A stretch of DNA of 33,161 nucleotides from Caballeronia arvi. GTDB taxonomy: Bacteria > Pseudomonadota > Gammaproteobacteria > Burkholderiales > Burkholderiaceae. The first letter of the stretch is position 1, and each line of letters begins with the position of its first letter. The stretch spans positions 1 to 33,161 of the forward strand of contig NZ_FCOM02000069.1 in assembly GCF_001544695.2 (NCBI RefSeq). The letters are read 5' to 3'. A program made the position numbers and the translations under genes. Below are positions 1 to 7,982 of the stretch, in pieces. Below the pieces are notes generated by a model. It searched no databases and was not told where the DNA came from. It worked only from the letters and a program-made list of their open reading frames with translations.

Positions 1-77
1 CGCTCGATCAGCGACAGCAGTTCTTCTCGTTCTTTCTTCGCCAACTTCACTGGCGTTGCATGACGACCTTGGCTCAT
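1..77 (-). CDS. IS630-type transposase, N-terminal fragment (runs off the left edge)
   Basis: Reading leftwards from the ATG at 77, the protein begins MSQGRHATPVKLAKKEREEL and continues to the window edge with no stop. A basic start followed by a 'V-L-x-x-x-E-R-E-E-L' helix is typical of the first helix-turn-helix of IS630-family transposases, which cut and paste DNA at TA dinucleotides. Only about 25 residues are visible, so neither the catalytic DDE domain nor completeness can be judged. It lies just next to a truncated acetyltransferase gene, which fits an insertion there. Family assignment is from memory of this N-terminal pattern and is moderate. Confidence 0.55.
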   Translation of the reverse strand, partial: MSQGRHATPVKLAKKEREELLSLIE

Positions 78-130
78 TTCGAAATGATAGCCAAGACAAT
101 CATTTAATCAAGCTATTTAGGGGATGTTGT
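1..130 (-). mobile_element. Probable 5' end of an IS630-family element (partial)
   Basis: The transposase start at 77 has about 50 bp of leader before acetyltransferase coding sequence begins at roughly 130-140. The junction contains CTAG (near 130-134), compatible with the TA target preference of IS630 elements. The exact terminus cannot be fixed because the other end is outside the window. Confidence 0.4.
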
Positions 131-373
131 ACTAGTATGTTCGTGCTGAGGCGATGACATCACTAATCCGACCGTCGCGCTACTCGCGCCAAACTTCCAA
201 TAGACCGCGGTACCGACGATAGCACCGCCGTCCTCGGCGACAATTACTTCGCCTGTGCTTGCGGCAAAGCGCCACTCTTCCAGGCGATGCGGCCAGCCGA
301 GACTGGACGATAATCCGTAGGCTTTCTTCAGGTCGCTGGTAGGACAGGTTCGGTAGAAAAGTGCGCGGGACAT
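113..373 (-). pseudogene. GNAT-family N-acetyltransferase, C-terminally truncated
   Basis: The 86-codon frame starts MSRALFYRTC and contains a segment 'LGWPHRLEEWRFAAS' followed by 'GEVIVAEDGGAIVGTAVYW' and 'ATVGLVMSSP', which matches the first half of GNAT acetyltransferases up to strand beta4. The acetyl-CoA-binding loop (Q/R-x-x-G-x-G/A) that should follow is absent; the frame runs into unrelated residues and stops next to the IS630-type transposase start. A complete GNAT protein would be about 150-280 residues, so more than half is missing. I infer that the insertion element cut the gene. The start codon has no strong ribosome-binding site. The product is unlikely to be active. Confidence 0.6.
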
Positions 374-569
374 AGCAGTTCACACGTGGTTGCGTCTGGG
401 TAAAATACACGAATTACGCGACCAGCTATAGGACAAAACAACTTTTTCCTGAGGGAAAGGCAATCTTTGAACGCCCTCGGAAGCGTCGATTAGGCTCGCG
501 CAAAGGAATCATTCGCCGGAGGTAGTAGGTTCACGGCGCCGAACTCTGGCCGAGCTAAGGCTTTTGTCG
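374..569. other. Intergenic, nothing recognised
   Basis: Short non-coding stretch between the truncated acetyltransferase and the decayed H1-like tail; no convincing gene, RNA or repeat was seen. Confidence 0.4.
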
Positions 570-830
570 TTAGGCAGCAGAAGTCACAGCATTCGCATCG
601 CTCGAGCGAGCCTGCGGCGACGTCACCGCATCCGAAGCAGTCTCTACATTCGCGTTGCCAATAGACGTCGCCGCCGTGACCTTCTTGCCAGCAGCCTTTG
701 TTCGCAACCTGCGGCCCCTTCGAGCTGCGGTCATCGACCTCTTCGCAGCCGCGCCCTTTCGCACAGTCGTCTTCGTGGACGTCGCCGAAGATTTCTTTGT
801 CGCACCCTTCTTGCGGATACCGTAGCAGCC
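570..830 (-). pseudogene. Decayed H-NS/histone H1-like basic tail
   Basis: The frame encodes an Ala/Lys/Arg/Thr-rich stretch (IRKKGATKKSSATSTKTTVR, then KGAAAKRS and TKAAGKKVTAATS) ending at 570. At DNA level the segment around 765-810 closely resembles the tail of the H-NS-like gene at about 12310-12360: both share GGACGTCGCCGAAG followed by a TTC..GTCGCA..CC..CTTCTT pattern. No H-NS oligomerisation domain or WSGRGRAP DNA-binding motif is found upstream in this frame. The open frame continues to about 1100 but with Ser/Gly/Cys-rich sequence that does not look like a protein. I read this as a remnant of a paralogue of the 12113-13135 gene. Confidence 0.4.
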
Positions 831-1103
831 GCCTACTTCCCAGCCGCTTGCTGCGGCTGCGGCCCGAAGAATTATCTGTCGTGCTTTGCTAGTTCCCTCC
901 CAGGACGTCCCTCGTTGGTCTAGTTCACCCGCTCGAACAACAGTGCAGCCTGCGCAACACCCCGCGCTGGATTCGCTACCACCCGAGCCGGCCTTACCGG
1001 CACCGCTTCTGCCCGGCTTACTCCTGATTTCCTCCCTGCTGCCGTCACGTTGTGTGATGACGCAAGTATGAGTCGGCATCTTCCTTCCCGTAGAGCTCAA
1101 CGC
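831..1103. other. No intact gene recognised
   Basis: Downstream side of the minus-strand operon. Open frames exist on both strands but have no recognisable domain, and I see no clear hairpin with a T-tract that would terminate the operon. Confidence 0.4.
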
Positions 1104-2084
1104 TCAGAAGCCGTAGAGAGTCGCGGGATTGTCGACAAGAATGCGACGTTGAGTCGCGGTATCCGGAGCGGATGCAGCCAGCAAATCGAGGAGTTGTGCA
1201 TCGTCCGGTTTGCTCACCTTCTCGGTAGGATGCGGCCAATCGCTTCCCCACACCACGCGCTCGGGGGCTGCATCGATGTACGAACGGGCCATTCTCGTCG
1301 CATCTTCATAGCTCGGCGGTCCAACCTTTGTATTAAGGTAAGCGGCGGACACCTTCACCCACGTACGCCCATGGTCGAGCATCCCACAAACGACGTTGTA
1401 TGCATCGCGCCCTGAGTCAGTTTGCGGCAACCGCGCCATGTGGTCAAAGACTACCGGACACGGTAACCGCTTCAACATTTCGGCGTTTTCGACAATGAGG
1501 TCCGAGCGCATTTGGAGCTGTATATGCCAACCCAGTTCGTGGATTCTTCTTGCGACGGGTTCAATCATGTCAGCGCGAGTGACAGCATTCTTGGGCTCAA
1601 AGAGCGAAAATCGAACACCGCGAATTGCGCCCTGATGTAACGCAAGAAGTTGCTCGTCCGAGATGTCGGAAGAAACTACGGCAATACCACGTGCCTTGTC
1701 CGCCCCGAGTTTTGAAATCGCGTCCAAGGTGATGCGGTTGTCTGTTCCGTAGTTTGCAGGCTGAACGATTACGGTGCGCGTCGTGCCGAGCCGGCTTTGA
1801 ATCTTCCGGTAATCCTCAACCGTCGCCTGGCGTGGAAGCGTGGCGTTCGCATTAACGATTGGGAACCTATCGTCGTAGATGTGAATATGCGCGTCGCATG
1901 CCATTGCTGGCGCTTTCAAAGAAGCATTCTCGTTGCCGCTTGAGTTCGAGAATGAAGCGTTCTCTGCGGCCCGAGCAGAGGGCGTACGCAACCAGCTGAC
2001 CAGGCCCGCAGCAGCCACAGCTAATGTGAACGCCCGACGCCGCGCATCAAACGCATCACCAGCCGTTGAAACCTTCGAATCCAT
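1104..2084 (-). CDS. Tat-exported COG3618-type amidohydrolase (LigI-like lactonase family)
   Basis: Predicted 326-residue metal-dependent TIM-barrel hydrolase of the family that includes 2-pyrone-4,6-dicarboxylate lactonase, L-fucono- and L-rhamnonolactonases and 4-sulfomuconolactonase; these open lactone rings. Visible motifs are C-D-A-H-I-H near residues 63-68, an 'FDHMARLP' segment, and 'WGSDWPHP' near the C terminus carrying the family's acidic residue. The N terminus has ARRRAFTLAVAAAGL around residues 14-28, then a hydrophobic run and SARA, which looks like a twin-arginine signal, so export to the periplasm as a folded metalloenzyme is inferred. I chose the ATG at 2084 because the open frame upstream (to 2153) has no family resemblance. 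It is the last of ten co-directional genes, 84 bp after the hydrolase gene. A second, cytoplasmic family member lies at 7155. Substrate unknown. Confidence 0.85.
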   Translation of the reverse strand: MDSKVSTAGDAFDARRRAFTLAVAAAGLVSWLRTPSARAAENASFSNSSGNENASLKAPAMACDAHIHIYDDRFPIVNANATLPRQATVEDYRKIQSRLGTTRTVIVQPANYGTDNRITLDAISKLGADKARGIAVVSSDISDEQLLALHQGAIRGVRFSLFEPKNAVTRADMIEPVARRIHELGWHIQLQMRSDLIVENAEMLKRLPCPVVFDHMARLPQTDSGRDAYNVVCGMLDHGRTWVKVSAAYLNTKVGPPSYEDATRMARSYIDAAPERVVWGSDWPHPTEKVSKPDDAQLLDLLAASAPDTATQRRILVDNPATLYGF

Positions 2085-2168
2085 GTCTGTGCCGTTAAAA
2101 GTTTTGACTGCGCTTGCGGACGGAGCGGACGCACTCCGCGCTCCGCCGCCCAAACATCAAAGAATCAA

Positions 2169-3050
2169 TTACTGGTTGACTCGCTTCGCGAAAATCGAAA
2201 TGGCGTCGGCCATCGCTTTCGGCTGCTCCGGCGCCATGGCGTGACCCGCGTTGGGTATCACCACAACAGTCACTCGGTCTCCGAGCATGTTCTTGAGCAC
2301 TTGCGAGAACCGGCGCGGCGCCACCGCATCATTCTCTCCTTGCAGGTCGAGAATCGGTGCGGTGCCGGCTGCGAAGTAGTCGTCGACGGGAGTAGTGTTG
2401 CGTGCATGTCCCTCAGCTTCGTGGGTCTCGGGATGCCAGCCGCCGAGCCACACGCTAGGGTCGTTCCCGGGTGCGAAGAACGCTTCCTTCAGATACTGCA
2501 GCCGTTGTGCTTCGGGAAGCTTGAGGTCTCCAGCACCATCAATCGCCTTGCGCATTTCCGCGTTGATAGGCTTTTCTGTCGAACCGGGCGGAACTTTGCC
2601 TGCCGAGGCGGCTGCGACCACGACCCCCTTCACAAGGTCTGGGCGGTCTGCAGCCAATTGACGTGCGGCGAAATTACCCCACGCGTGCCCAACCACGACG
2701 ACCGGGCCAGCCTTCTTTTCGTCGATGACCATCGCAACATCGGACGCAAAGTCGTGAACGCTGAGGTTTTCCATCGGCCCTTTGCTCTTGCCAACACCGC
2801 GAGGCTCCGGGCGCAGTACACGGAACCCATCCGCGACGAGATATTGCGCCACCTGGTTGTAGTCGCGCACCGAGCGGCCCAGGGACGGAAGCATAACGAT
2901 GGTCGGTCCCTTGCCTTGGCTCAGGACCTCAATCTGAATATTCCCATGCTTAACAACATCGTCAGTGACTTTTGCACCGCCGGCTGCCGCAAAGACGCTT
3001 ACCGACACAGAGAGAATGATTGCTGCGAGACCAGTTTTCGAGAATTTCAT
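2169..3050 (-). CDS. Exported alpha/beta hydrolase, copy 1 (Ala at nucleophile position)
   Basis: Predicted 293-residue alpha/beta-hydrolase-fold protein. It starts MKFSKTGLAAIILSVSVSVF, a Sec signal peptide with a likely cleavage in the AAAGGA region. The ATG at 3050 is chosen because AAGGA lies about 9 bp upstream. The fold is recognisable: 'VMLPSLGRS' (oxyanion-loop region), 'VLRPEPRGVGKS', the nucleophile elbow 'VVVVGHAWGN' (residues 117-126), a late acid 'QGENDAV' (D about 241) and a late His 'NAGHAM' (H about 270). The elbow has Ala123 where Ser, Cys or Asp is expected, so ordinary covalent hydrolysis is doubtful. It is a tandem duplicate of the next gene upstream (3106-3981), 55 bp away, with most motifs identical. 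It could be a non-classical hydrolase or lyase, or a binding protein. Confidence 0.85.
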   Translation of the reverse strand: MKFSKTGLAAIILSVSVSVFAAAGGAKVTDDVVKHGNIQIEVLSQGKGPTIVMLPSLGRSVRDYNQVAQYLVADGFRVLRPEPRGVGKSKGPMENLSVHDFASDVAMVIDEKKAGPVVVVGHAWGNFAARQLAADRPDLVKGVVVAAASAGKVPPGSTEKPINAEMRKAIDGAGDLKLPEAQRLQYLKEAFFAPGNDPSVWLGGWHPETHEAEGHARNTTPVDDYFAAGTAPILDLQGENDAVAPRRFSQVLKNMLGDRVTVVVIPNAGHAMAPEQPKAMADAISIFAKRVNQ

Positions 3051-3105
3051 GAGAGCGATTCCTTGACCTATTTCACAAAGCTGATTCGTTAGCATCAGCT
3101 GCCGC

Positions 3106-3981
3106 CTACTGCCTGTACATCTGGTGTGCGAAGCGCGCGATGGCGTCGCTCATAGCCTGCGGTTGCTCAGGAGCCATCGCATGTGCTGCGTTCGCGACCA
3201 CCTCCACTGTCACGCGGTCCCCCAACATCGGCTTGAAAACATTGGGGACAACAACAGCGTCGTATTGACCTTGGAGGTCAAGAATCGGAACCGTCCCACC
3301 CGCGAAATACGCATCGACCGGAGTGACATTTCTCGCATGCGCTTCGGCTTCATGGGTTGCCGGGTACCAACCGGTCAACCAAGGCCGCGCGTCATGCCCC
3401 GGCGCGAAGAACGCTTGCTGCAGATATTTCAGCCGCTGCGCCTCCGGTAGTGAGAGATTCCCGGACCCCTCAATCGCGTCCCGAAGCCTTCCGTACGGTT
3501 TCTCATTTGAACCGGGAGGTAGTTTTCCAGCCGATGCGGCCGCCATGACCAATCCCCGAACGAGGTCCGGACGGTCCACGGCCAACATGCGTGCTGGTTG
3601 ACTTCCCCACGCATGCCCGACGACGACGACTGAGCCCGTCTTTTGCTCATCCAGAACCGAGGCGACGTCGGCAGCAAAGTCGTGCATATCGACGTTAGTG
3701 AGAGGACCTACGCTCGCGCCGATACCTCTCGGCTGAGGCCTCAGCACCGTAAAGCCGTCACGCTGGAGGTATGCAGCGACTTCATCAAAGTCTGCCGCTC
3801 CCCTTCCGAGGGACGGGAGAAGGACAATTACCGGCCCCTTACCTTGACGGATAGTCTCAATCGTTACGGTTCTGTGCGTTGTTATCAGGTGCTCGGGTGC
3901 AGCGCTCGACGGCAAGTGAGAAGCGCATCCGAATGCAAGACACGTACACGCAAGAGCAATAAAATGGCCCCTTAAATTCAT
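3106..3981 (-). CDS. Alpha/beta hydrolase, copy 2, probable lipoprotein (Ala at nucleophile position)
   Basis: Predicted 291-residue paralogue of the 2169-3050 product. It begins MNLRGHFIALACTCLAFGCA; the hydrophobic segment ends in A-F-G-C (Cys19), an imperfect but plausible lipobox, so it may be membrane-anchored where copy 1 is soluble. The start at 3981 is supported by AGGAG seven to eight bases upstream. The nucleophile elbow is 'VVVVGHAWGS' (Ala124), again without Ser, Cys or Asp; the late acid ('GQYDAVVV') and late His ('NAAHAM') are kept. Both copies share long motifs such as 'RPDLV.G.V.AAASAGK', 'PEAQRL.YL..AFFAPG' and 'HAMAPEQP.AM.DAI', so they are a recent tandem duplication. It is the eighth gene of the operon, 74 bp after the binding-protein gene. 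Confidence 0.85.
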   Translation of the reverse strand: MNLRGHFIALACTCLAFGCASHLPSSAAPEHLITTHRTVTIETIRQGKGPVIVLLPSLGRGAADFDEVAAYLQRDGFTVLRPQPRGIGASVGPLTNVDMHDFAADVASVLDEQKTGSVVVVGHAWGSQPARMLAVDRPDLVRGLVMAAASAGKLPPGSNEKPYGRLRDAIEGSGNLSLPEAQRLKYLQQAFFAPGHDARPWLTGWYPATHEAEAHARNVTPVDAYFAGGTVPILDLQGQYDAVVVPNVFKPMLGDRVTVEVVANAAHAMAPEQPQAMSDAIARFAHQMYRQ

Positions 3982-4055
3982 GAGGTTATCTCCTATTTCT
4001 AGTAGTTGTACTGATATTGTTACGTGGGTTCCAATCGGCTCGTTTCTTTGCCTCT

Positions 4056-4871
4056 CTAGTTCGCCGTTGCCTGTGCTTGCGACTGTGGCTGCTCAAGTCC
4101 GGTGCTGTCGAAGATTGCCACCGCATTCTTCGACTTCAAATACCCAATGAAGGCTTTTGCGGCTTCAGCCTGTTGGGCGTTCTTCGCAATTGCGGCAGAA
4201 ATGACACTGACCTTCTGCACTTCGCGCGGGAGAGGGCCGACGAACTGAATCTCCTTGAATGCTTTCAGTTCGCTGATTTGCTGAAGTCCCAGGTCGGCAT
4301 CACCGCGCTGAAGCGCTGCCCCAACAAGTTCGCGCCCTTTGATAAGTACGCTCTTCTGCTTCATCTGCTCAGCGATACCGAGCTTGGGGAAGAGCGTTCC
4401 AGTAATGTACGTTCCGCTAGCGCCTTCAGAGAACGCGACAGACTTGGCTGACAGCAGAGCCTGCTTCAGCTTCTCCGGCGTCGATACGTCCGGCTTCGGA
4501 ATGCCGGCACGTACAGCGACCCCGACTGCTGATTCGGCAATATCAGCTTTCGTGTCCGGAGCGAACACTCCCTGTTTGATTTGCTCGTCGAGCGCGGCGC
4601 CAATCATGAAGCAGACATCCATCGGCTCGCCGCTCTTGATTCTCATGGGCAGAGTGTCTGGCGAGGTTCCATAGGAGGGACCCCAGGAGATTAGAAGGTG
4701 GTTCCCAGTATCGCGTTCGAACGCGGGTACAAGTTGCTTGAACGCGGCGGAAAGCGCGCCCGTTGCAAGCACGTGTATATCCGCGGCGTGCGCTGTACCG
4801 CTCAACATGGCCGCGCAAGCCAGCGCCAGCATTGATGCACGGATAGCCCACCTTTTTGTTTCGATTGCCAT
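4056..4871 (-). CDS. ModA-like periplasmic substrate-binding protein
   Basis: Predicted 271-residue type-2 periplasmic binding protein of the molybdate-binding-protein-like family. It has a clear Sec signal (MAIETKRWAIRASMLALACA, then SGTAHA before ADIHVLATGAL). Family features are 'VLATGALSAAFKQLVPAFE', 'PMDVCFMIG', 'VAFSEGASGTYITG' and 'GDADLGLQQISEL'. The ATG at 4871 is chosen for its AAGGAG seven bases upstream; a longer frame to 5003 overlaps the upstream gene and lacks family sequence. No ABC permease or ATPase is encoded nearby, so it is probably not a molybdate importer part. Members of this family occur in catabolic operons, and here it may bind an organic anion. It is the seventh operon gene, 41 bp after the SMP-30 gene. 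Confidence 0.8.
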   Translation of the reverse strand: MAIETKRWAIRASMLALACAAMLSGTAHAADIHVLATGALSAAFKQLVPAFERDTGNHLLISWGPSYGTSPDTLPMRIKSGEPMDVCFMIGAALDEQIKQGVFAPDTKADIAESAVGVAVRAGIPKPDVSTPEKLKQALLSAKSVAFSEGASGTYITGTLFPKLGIAEQMKQKSVLIKGRELVGAALQRGDADLGLQQISELKAFKEIQFVGPLPREVQKVSVISAAIAKNAQQAEAAKAFIGYLKSKNAVAIFDSTGLEQPQSQAQATAN

Positions 4872-4912
4872 TGCTTGTCTCCTTACCTTGTGGATTTTCG
4901 ATTCAATACTGC

Positions 4913-5848
4913 TCAGACGGCGCCACGCGTATTCACGAACAGTGCGTACACGGAGGTCGTCGATGCCATGAACAGGCGATTGTTGTCCCTTCCGCCGAAG
5001 CACAGATTTGCGCAGCGCTCAGGCAGCGCAATGTGTCCGATGGCCGTACCGTCGGGCGCGAAGACTCGTACGCCGTCAAGCTCATCGCTGCCGGTACCCC
5101 ATCCGCACCAGAGGTTGCCGTCGACGTCGACTCTGAAGCCATCCGGAGTGCCGTCCTTCGCGTCGATAAGGACCCGACCGCGCACGAGCTTGCGGTTATC
5201 AATAACGTCGAACGCCATAATTGTTCGCGGCCGAGCTCGTGATGCGACGACATACAGCGTTCGCTCGTCAGGCGAGAAAGCGAGCCCGTTCGGACCTTCG
5301 ATGTCGTCTGCGACGCACTCAATCTGACCGCTCTGCGTGTCAATCCGATAGACACAAGCCGGCAAGTCAGGCGTCCCCTGTTTCCCCATGTAGTCGCTCA
5401 CAAGGCCAAACGGTGGGTCGGTGAACCAGACGGAGCCGTCACGTGTCACGACGACATCATTTGGCGAGTTGAGCTGCTTCCCTTCGAACGTATCGGCGAG
5501 CACGGTGACGCGGCCGTCGTATTCAGTGCGAGTGACGCGCCTTGTCCCATGTTCACAAACGATGAGTCGGCCTTGACGGTCGCGAGTCATGCCATTCGCT
5601 TTGCTTGACGGCGACCGCCACGTGGAAGCCTGCTCCGTGGCTTCGTCCCACTTCAGGATTCGGTCATTCGGCAGGTCCGTCCAGTAGAGCACGCCAGCGT
5701 CACCGAACCACACGGGTCCCTCTGCCCAGCGGCACCCCGTCCACAGGCGCTCAACCTTTGCATGCGCCAGGCGGTAATGTTCGAATCGCTTGGCCAGGAT
5801 GCGAATTGCTGGGTCGGGGGTCCTCAAACTTGGCTGCCACGTATTCAT
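4913..5848 (-). CDS. SMP-30/gluconolactonase-family lactonase
   Basis: Predicted 311-residue six-bladed beta-propeller enzyme that hydrolyses lactones to hydroxy acids using a divalent metal. The expected metal or active-site residues are visible with family-like spacing: Glu43 in 'WAEGPVWFGD', Asn130 in 'NSPNDVVV', Asn187 in 'GPNGLAFSPDE' and Asp236 in 'GTPDGFRVDVDGNLWC'. There is no signal peptide, so it should act in the cytoplasm. Its ATG overlaps the stop of the upstream permease gene by 4 bp (ATGA), so the two are probably translationally coupled. It adds a third lactone-hydrolase type to the operon. Gluconolactone itself is only one possible substrate. Confidence 0.88.
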   Translation of the reverse strand: MNTWQPSLRTPDPAIRILAKRFEHYRLAHAKVERLWTGCRWAEGPVWFGDAGVLYWTDLPNDRILKWDEATEQASTWRSPSSKANGMTRDRQGRLIVCEHGTRRVTRTEYDGRVTVLADTFEGKQLNSPNDVVVTRDGSVWFTDPPFGLVSDYMGKQGTPDLPACVYRIDTQSGQIECVADDIEGPNGLAFSPDERTLYVVASRARPRTIMAFDVIDNRKLVRGRVLIDAKDGTPDGFRVDVDGNLWCGWGTGSDELDGVRVFAPDGTAIGHIALPERCANLCFGGRDNNRLFMASTTSVYALFVNTRGAV

Positions 5849-7146
5849 CTTGCGTCCTTCCTCTTCATAATCACCAGCAGAACAACAGTCAGAAAGGTCG
5901 CCAGGACAAGCATCGCGCCCATTCCGATGAGACCAGCCTTGAAAGAACCCGTGGTGTCCTTCAGCCAGCCGACCATGTAGGGGCCAACCAGGCCGCCAAG
6001 GCTACCGACCGAATTGATGAAGGCCAGCCCCCCGGCTGCTGCTTCTTTTCCTAGAAAAGTCGCCGGAATGCTGTAGAAGCACGTACGCACCGATGAGAGA
6101 CCAATCAGTGCGATGGTCAAGCCGACCATTGCAGGCGCCAGTTCATCGGAAACCACTGAACAGAAGAAGCCAATTGCAGCCAGTCCGCAGGTCAGGGCGA
6201 GATGCTTAACGTAGCGTTGCGAGCGCGCCAAGACCCTCCCCCAGAGAAGCATCCCCACGCTCCCGACAACATAGGGAAGTGCGGTCAACAACCCGATTTG
6301 CGTGTCACTGAGATGGTGTGTCTTCAAAATCGTCGGCAACCATACGCCAATGCCGAGAATTCCGATGATGTAGCTGAAAAGGATGGCAGTGAGCAGCCAC
6401 ACGCGCCAATCCCGTAGCGAGCGCGTGAAGTGCTTCTCTGCGTTCGCCGGGCGCTCTCGCTCGACAGCGGTCTGCAGAGCCAAACGCTCTTCAGGTGTCA
6501 GCCACGTCGCCTTGTCCGGCGAGTCACTCAAAACTTTGAGGCAAAGGACGCCCAGCACGCACGCCGGAAGACCCTGGAGGATGAAAAGCCACTGCCAGCC
6601 ATGCAGTCCGAGCCACCCCTCAAGCTTTAACATCGAAACGGACAACGGGCCGCTGAATACCGACGACAGCGGCACTGCTGCCAGGAACCACGCCATCATC
6701 TGCGTGCGATAGCTAGCCGGAAACCACAGAGTCAAAAAGAAGATGACGCCAGGAAAGAATCCTGCCTCGCCGATGCCTGCGAGCAGGCGAAGAAGCGAGT
6801 AACTCACCGCGCCGGTTGCGAAACTCGTCGCGGCTGCGAACAACCCCCACGTAATCATGATGCGAGCCAGCCATCTCCGCGCACCGAACCGGTAGAGCGC
6901 GAGATTGCTGGGAACCTCGAAGAAGCAGTAACCGACGTAGAAGATGCCGGCAGCTAATCCGAACTGGGACGCCGTCAATCCGAGGTCGCGATTCATCGCT
7001 AGCGCAGCGAAGCCAACGTTCGTTCTGTCCAGATAGTTGATGAAGTAGGCAAACGCCAGCAAGGGAACGATTCGCAAAGCTGCCTTCCGGCAGGCAGCCT
7101 GCTCGACGCTGCGCCCTGTCTCCTGAGTAATTGTCGTTGTGCGCAT
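5845..7146 (-). CDS. MFS permease, anion:cation symporter family
   Basis: Predicted 433-residue, 12-helix inner-membrane transporter. The N-terminal signature 'FAYFINYLDRTNVGFAALAM' and 'GIFYVGYCFFEVPSNLALYR' is characteristic of the ACS group (tartrate, phthalate, glucarate/galactarate and 4-hydroxyphenylacetate permeases), which import organic anions with protons. A second half with 'GLAFINSVGSLGGLVGPYMVGW' is complete, so it looks intact. The start at 7146 lies 8 bp after the upstream amidohydrolase stop with no strong ribosome-binding site, which suggests coupling. It is likely to import the operon's substrate or an intermediate, alongside the DctA-type carrier. Confidence 0.9.
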   Translation of the reverse strand: MRTTTITQETGRSVEQAACRKAALRIVPLLAFAYFINYLDRTNVGFAALAMNRDLGLTASQFGLAAGIFYVGYCFFEVPSNLALYRFGARRWLARIMITWGLFAAATSFATGAVSYSLLRLLAGIGEAGFFPGVIFFLTLWFPASYRTQMMAWFLAAVPLSSVFSGPLSVSMLKLEGWLGLHGWQWLFILQGLPACVLGVLCLKVLSDSPDKATWLTPEERLALQTAVERERPANAEKHFTRSLRDWRVWLLTAILFSYIIGILGIGVWLPTILKTHHLSDTQIGLLTALPYVVGSVGMLLWGRVLARSQRYVKHLALTCGLAAIGFFCSVVSDELAPAMVGLTIALIGLSSVRTCFYSIPATFLGKEAAAGGLAFINSVGSLGGLVGPYMVGWLKDTTGSFKAGLIGMGAMLVLATFLTVVLLVIMKRKDAR

Positions 7147-7154
7147 GATGTTGC

Positions 7155-7982
7155 TTACAGATAAAGTCGTCGCGGATTGCTAACAAGCACCGCATCCGCC
7201 GCCTCGGCGTCGCCGCAAACCTCTTCGATAAAGGCGAGGAGCTTTGAATCATCCGGCACGTCGCCCTGAATGTTCGGATGTGGCCAGTCACTGCCCCAGA
7301 TAGCCCGGTCCGGCGCTGCCGCGAGCAACCCCCTAACGTGAGGAAGCGCTCGGGACCACGGCTCGTTCGACCCGCTCATCATGCGGTCGATACCGGAGAG
7401 CTTTATCCAACGGCGCTCGTTATCAAGGTATCTGCGCAGAGCCACAAGCCCGTCTCTGTCCGTCTCGAGAGCAGGGTCGGGACGTGACATATGGTCAATT
7501 ACCAACGTGGTGCGCAAACTCCGCCAACTGTCGAGAATGGGCAGAATCTGCCCGAGCTTGCCGTGGAGCAGGACGTGCCAACCTAAGGAGCCCACACGCT
7601 CCGCCAGCGCCTTGAGTTCGCTTATGTTCTGCCCTTCGGCGAGGTGTCCCATGAAATTGAATCGGATACCGCGAACCCCTCCGGCGTGGAGCGCCTCCAA
7701 CTGACTGTCGCTTTCCGAGCCGTTGAGCAGCGCTACGCCTTTATATCGGCCCCCAGTGACGGCAATCGCGTCGAGTAACGCCGAATGGTCGGTCCCGTAG
7801 CAGGCTGCTTGCACCAAGACACCGTGGGAAATGCCCAAGTTTCGATGCATTTGAAGAAGTGCGGCCATCGGCGCTGCTGCGGGGCGATACACAGCACTCT
7901 CTGGAAGCGGAAACTCTTCCCACGGTCCATAGATATGTGTGTGGCAATCCCACCGGCCACCGTTCACGTGGAGGCTGTCCAT
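7155..7982 (-). CDS. Cytoplasmic COG3618-type amidohydrolase (LigI-like lactonase family)
   Basis: Predicted 275-residue TIM-barrel hydrolase of the same family as the 1104-2084 product but without a signal peptide. Motifs: 'WDCHTHIYGPWEEF' (H14-T-H16), 'LVQAACYGTDHSALLDAI', 'GGVRGIRFNFMG', 'LVIDHMSRPD' and 'IWGSDWPHPN'. The ATG at 7982 is preferred over an in-frame GTG at 7991 because its A is also the A of the preceding gene's TGA stop (TGATG), a classic termination-reinitiation junction with the dehydrogenase gene. Family members hydrolyse or isomerise carboxylated lactones such as 2-pyrone-4,6-dicarboxylate or sugar-acid lactones. Two family members in one operon, one inside and one outside the cell, is unusual. 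Confidence 0.88.
   Translation of the reverse strand: MDSLHVNGGRWDCHTHIYGPWEEFPLPESAVYRPAAAPMAALLQMHRNLGISHGVLVQAACYGTDHSALLDAIAVTGGRYKGVALLNGSESDSQLEALHAGGVRGIRFNFMGHLAEGQNISELKALAERVGSLGWHVLLHGKLGQILPILDSWRSLRTTLVIDHMSRPDPALETDRDGLVALRRYLDNERRWIKLSGIDRMMSGSNEPWSRALPHVRGLLAAAPDRAIWGSDWPHPNIQGDVPDDSKLLAFIEEVCGDAEAADAVLVSNPRRLYL

Noticed and set aside
2241..3092. 283-codon plus-strand open frame
   Set aside because: Antisense shadow of the alpha/beta hydrolase gene; no recognisable domain.
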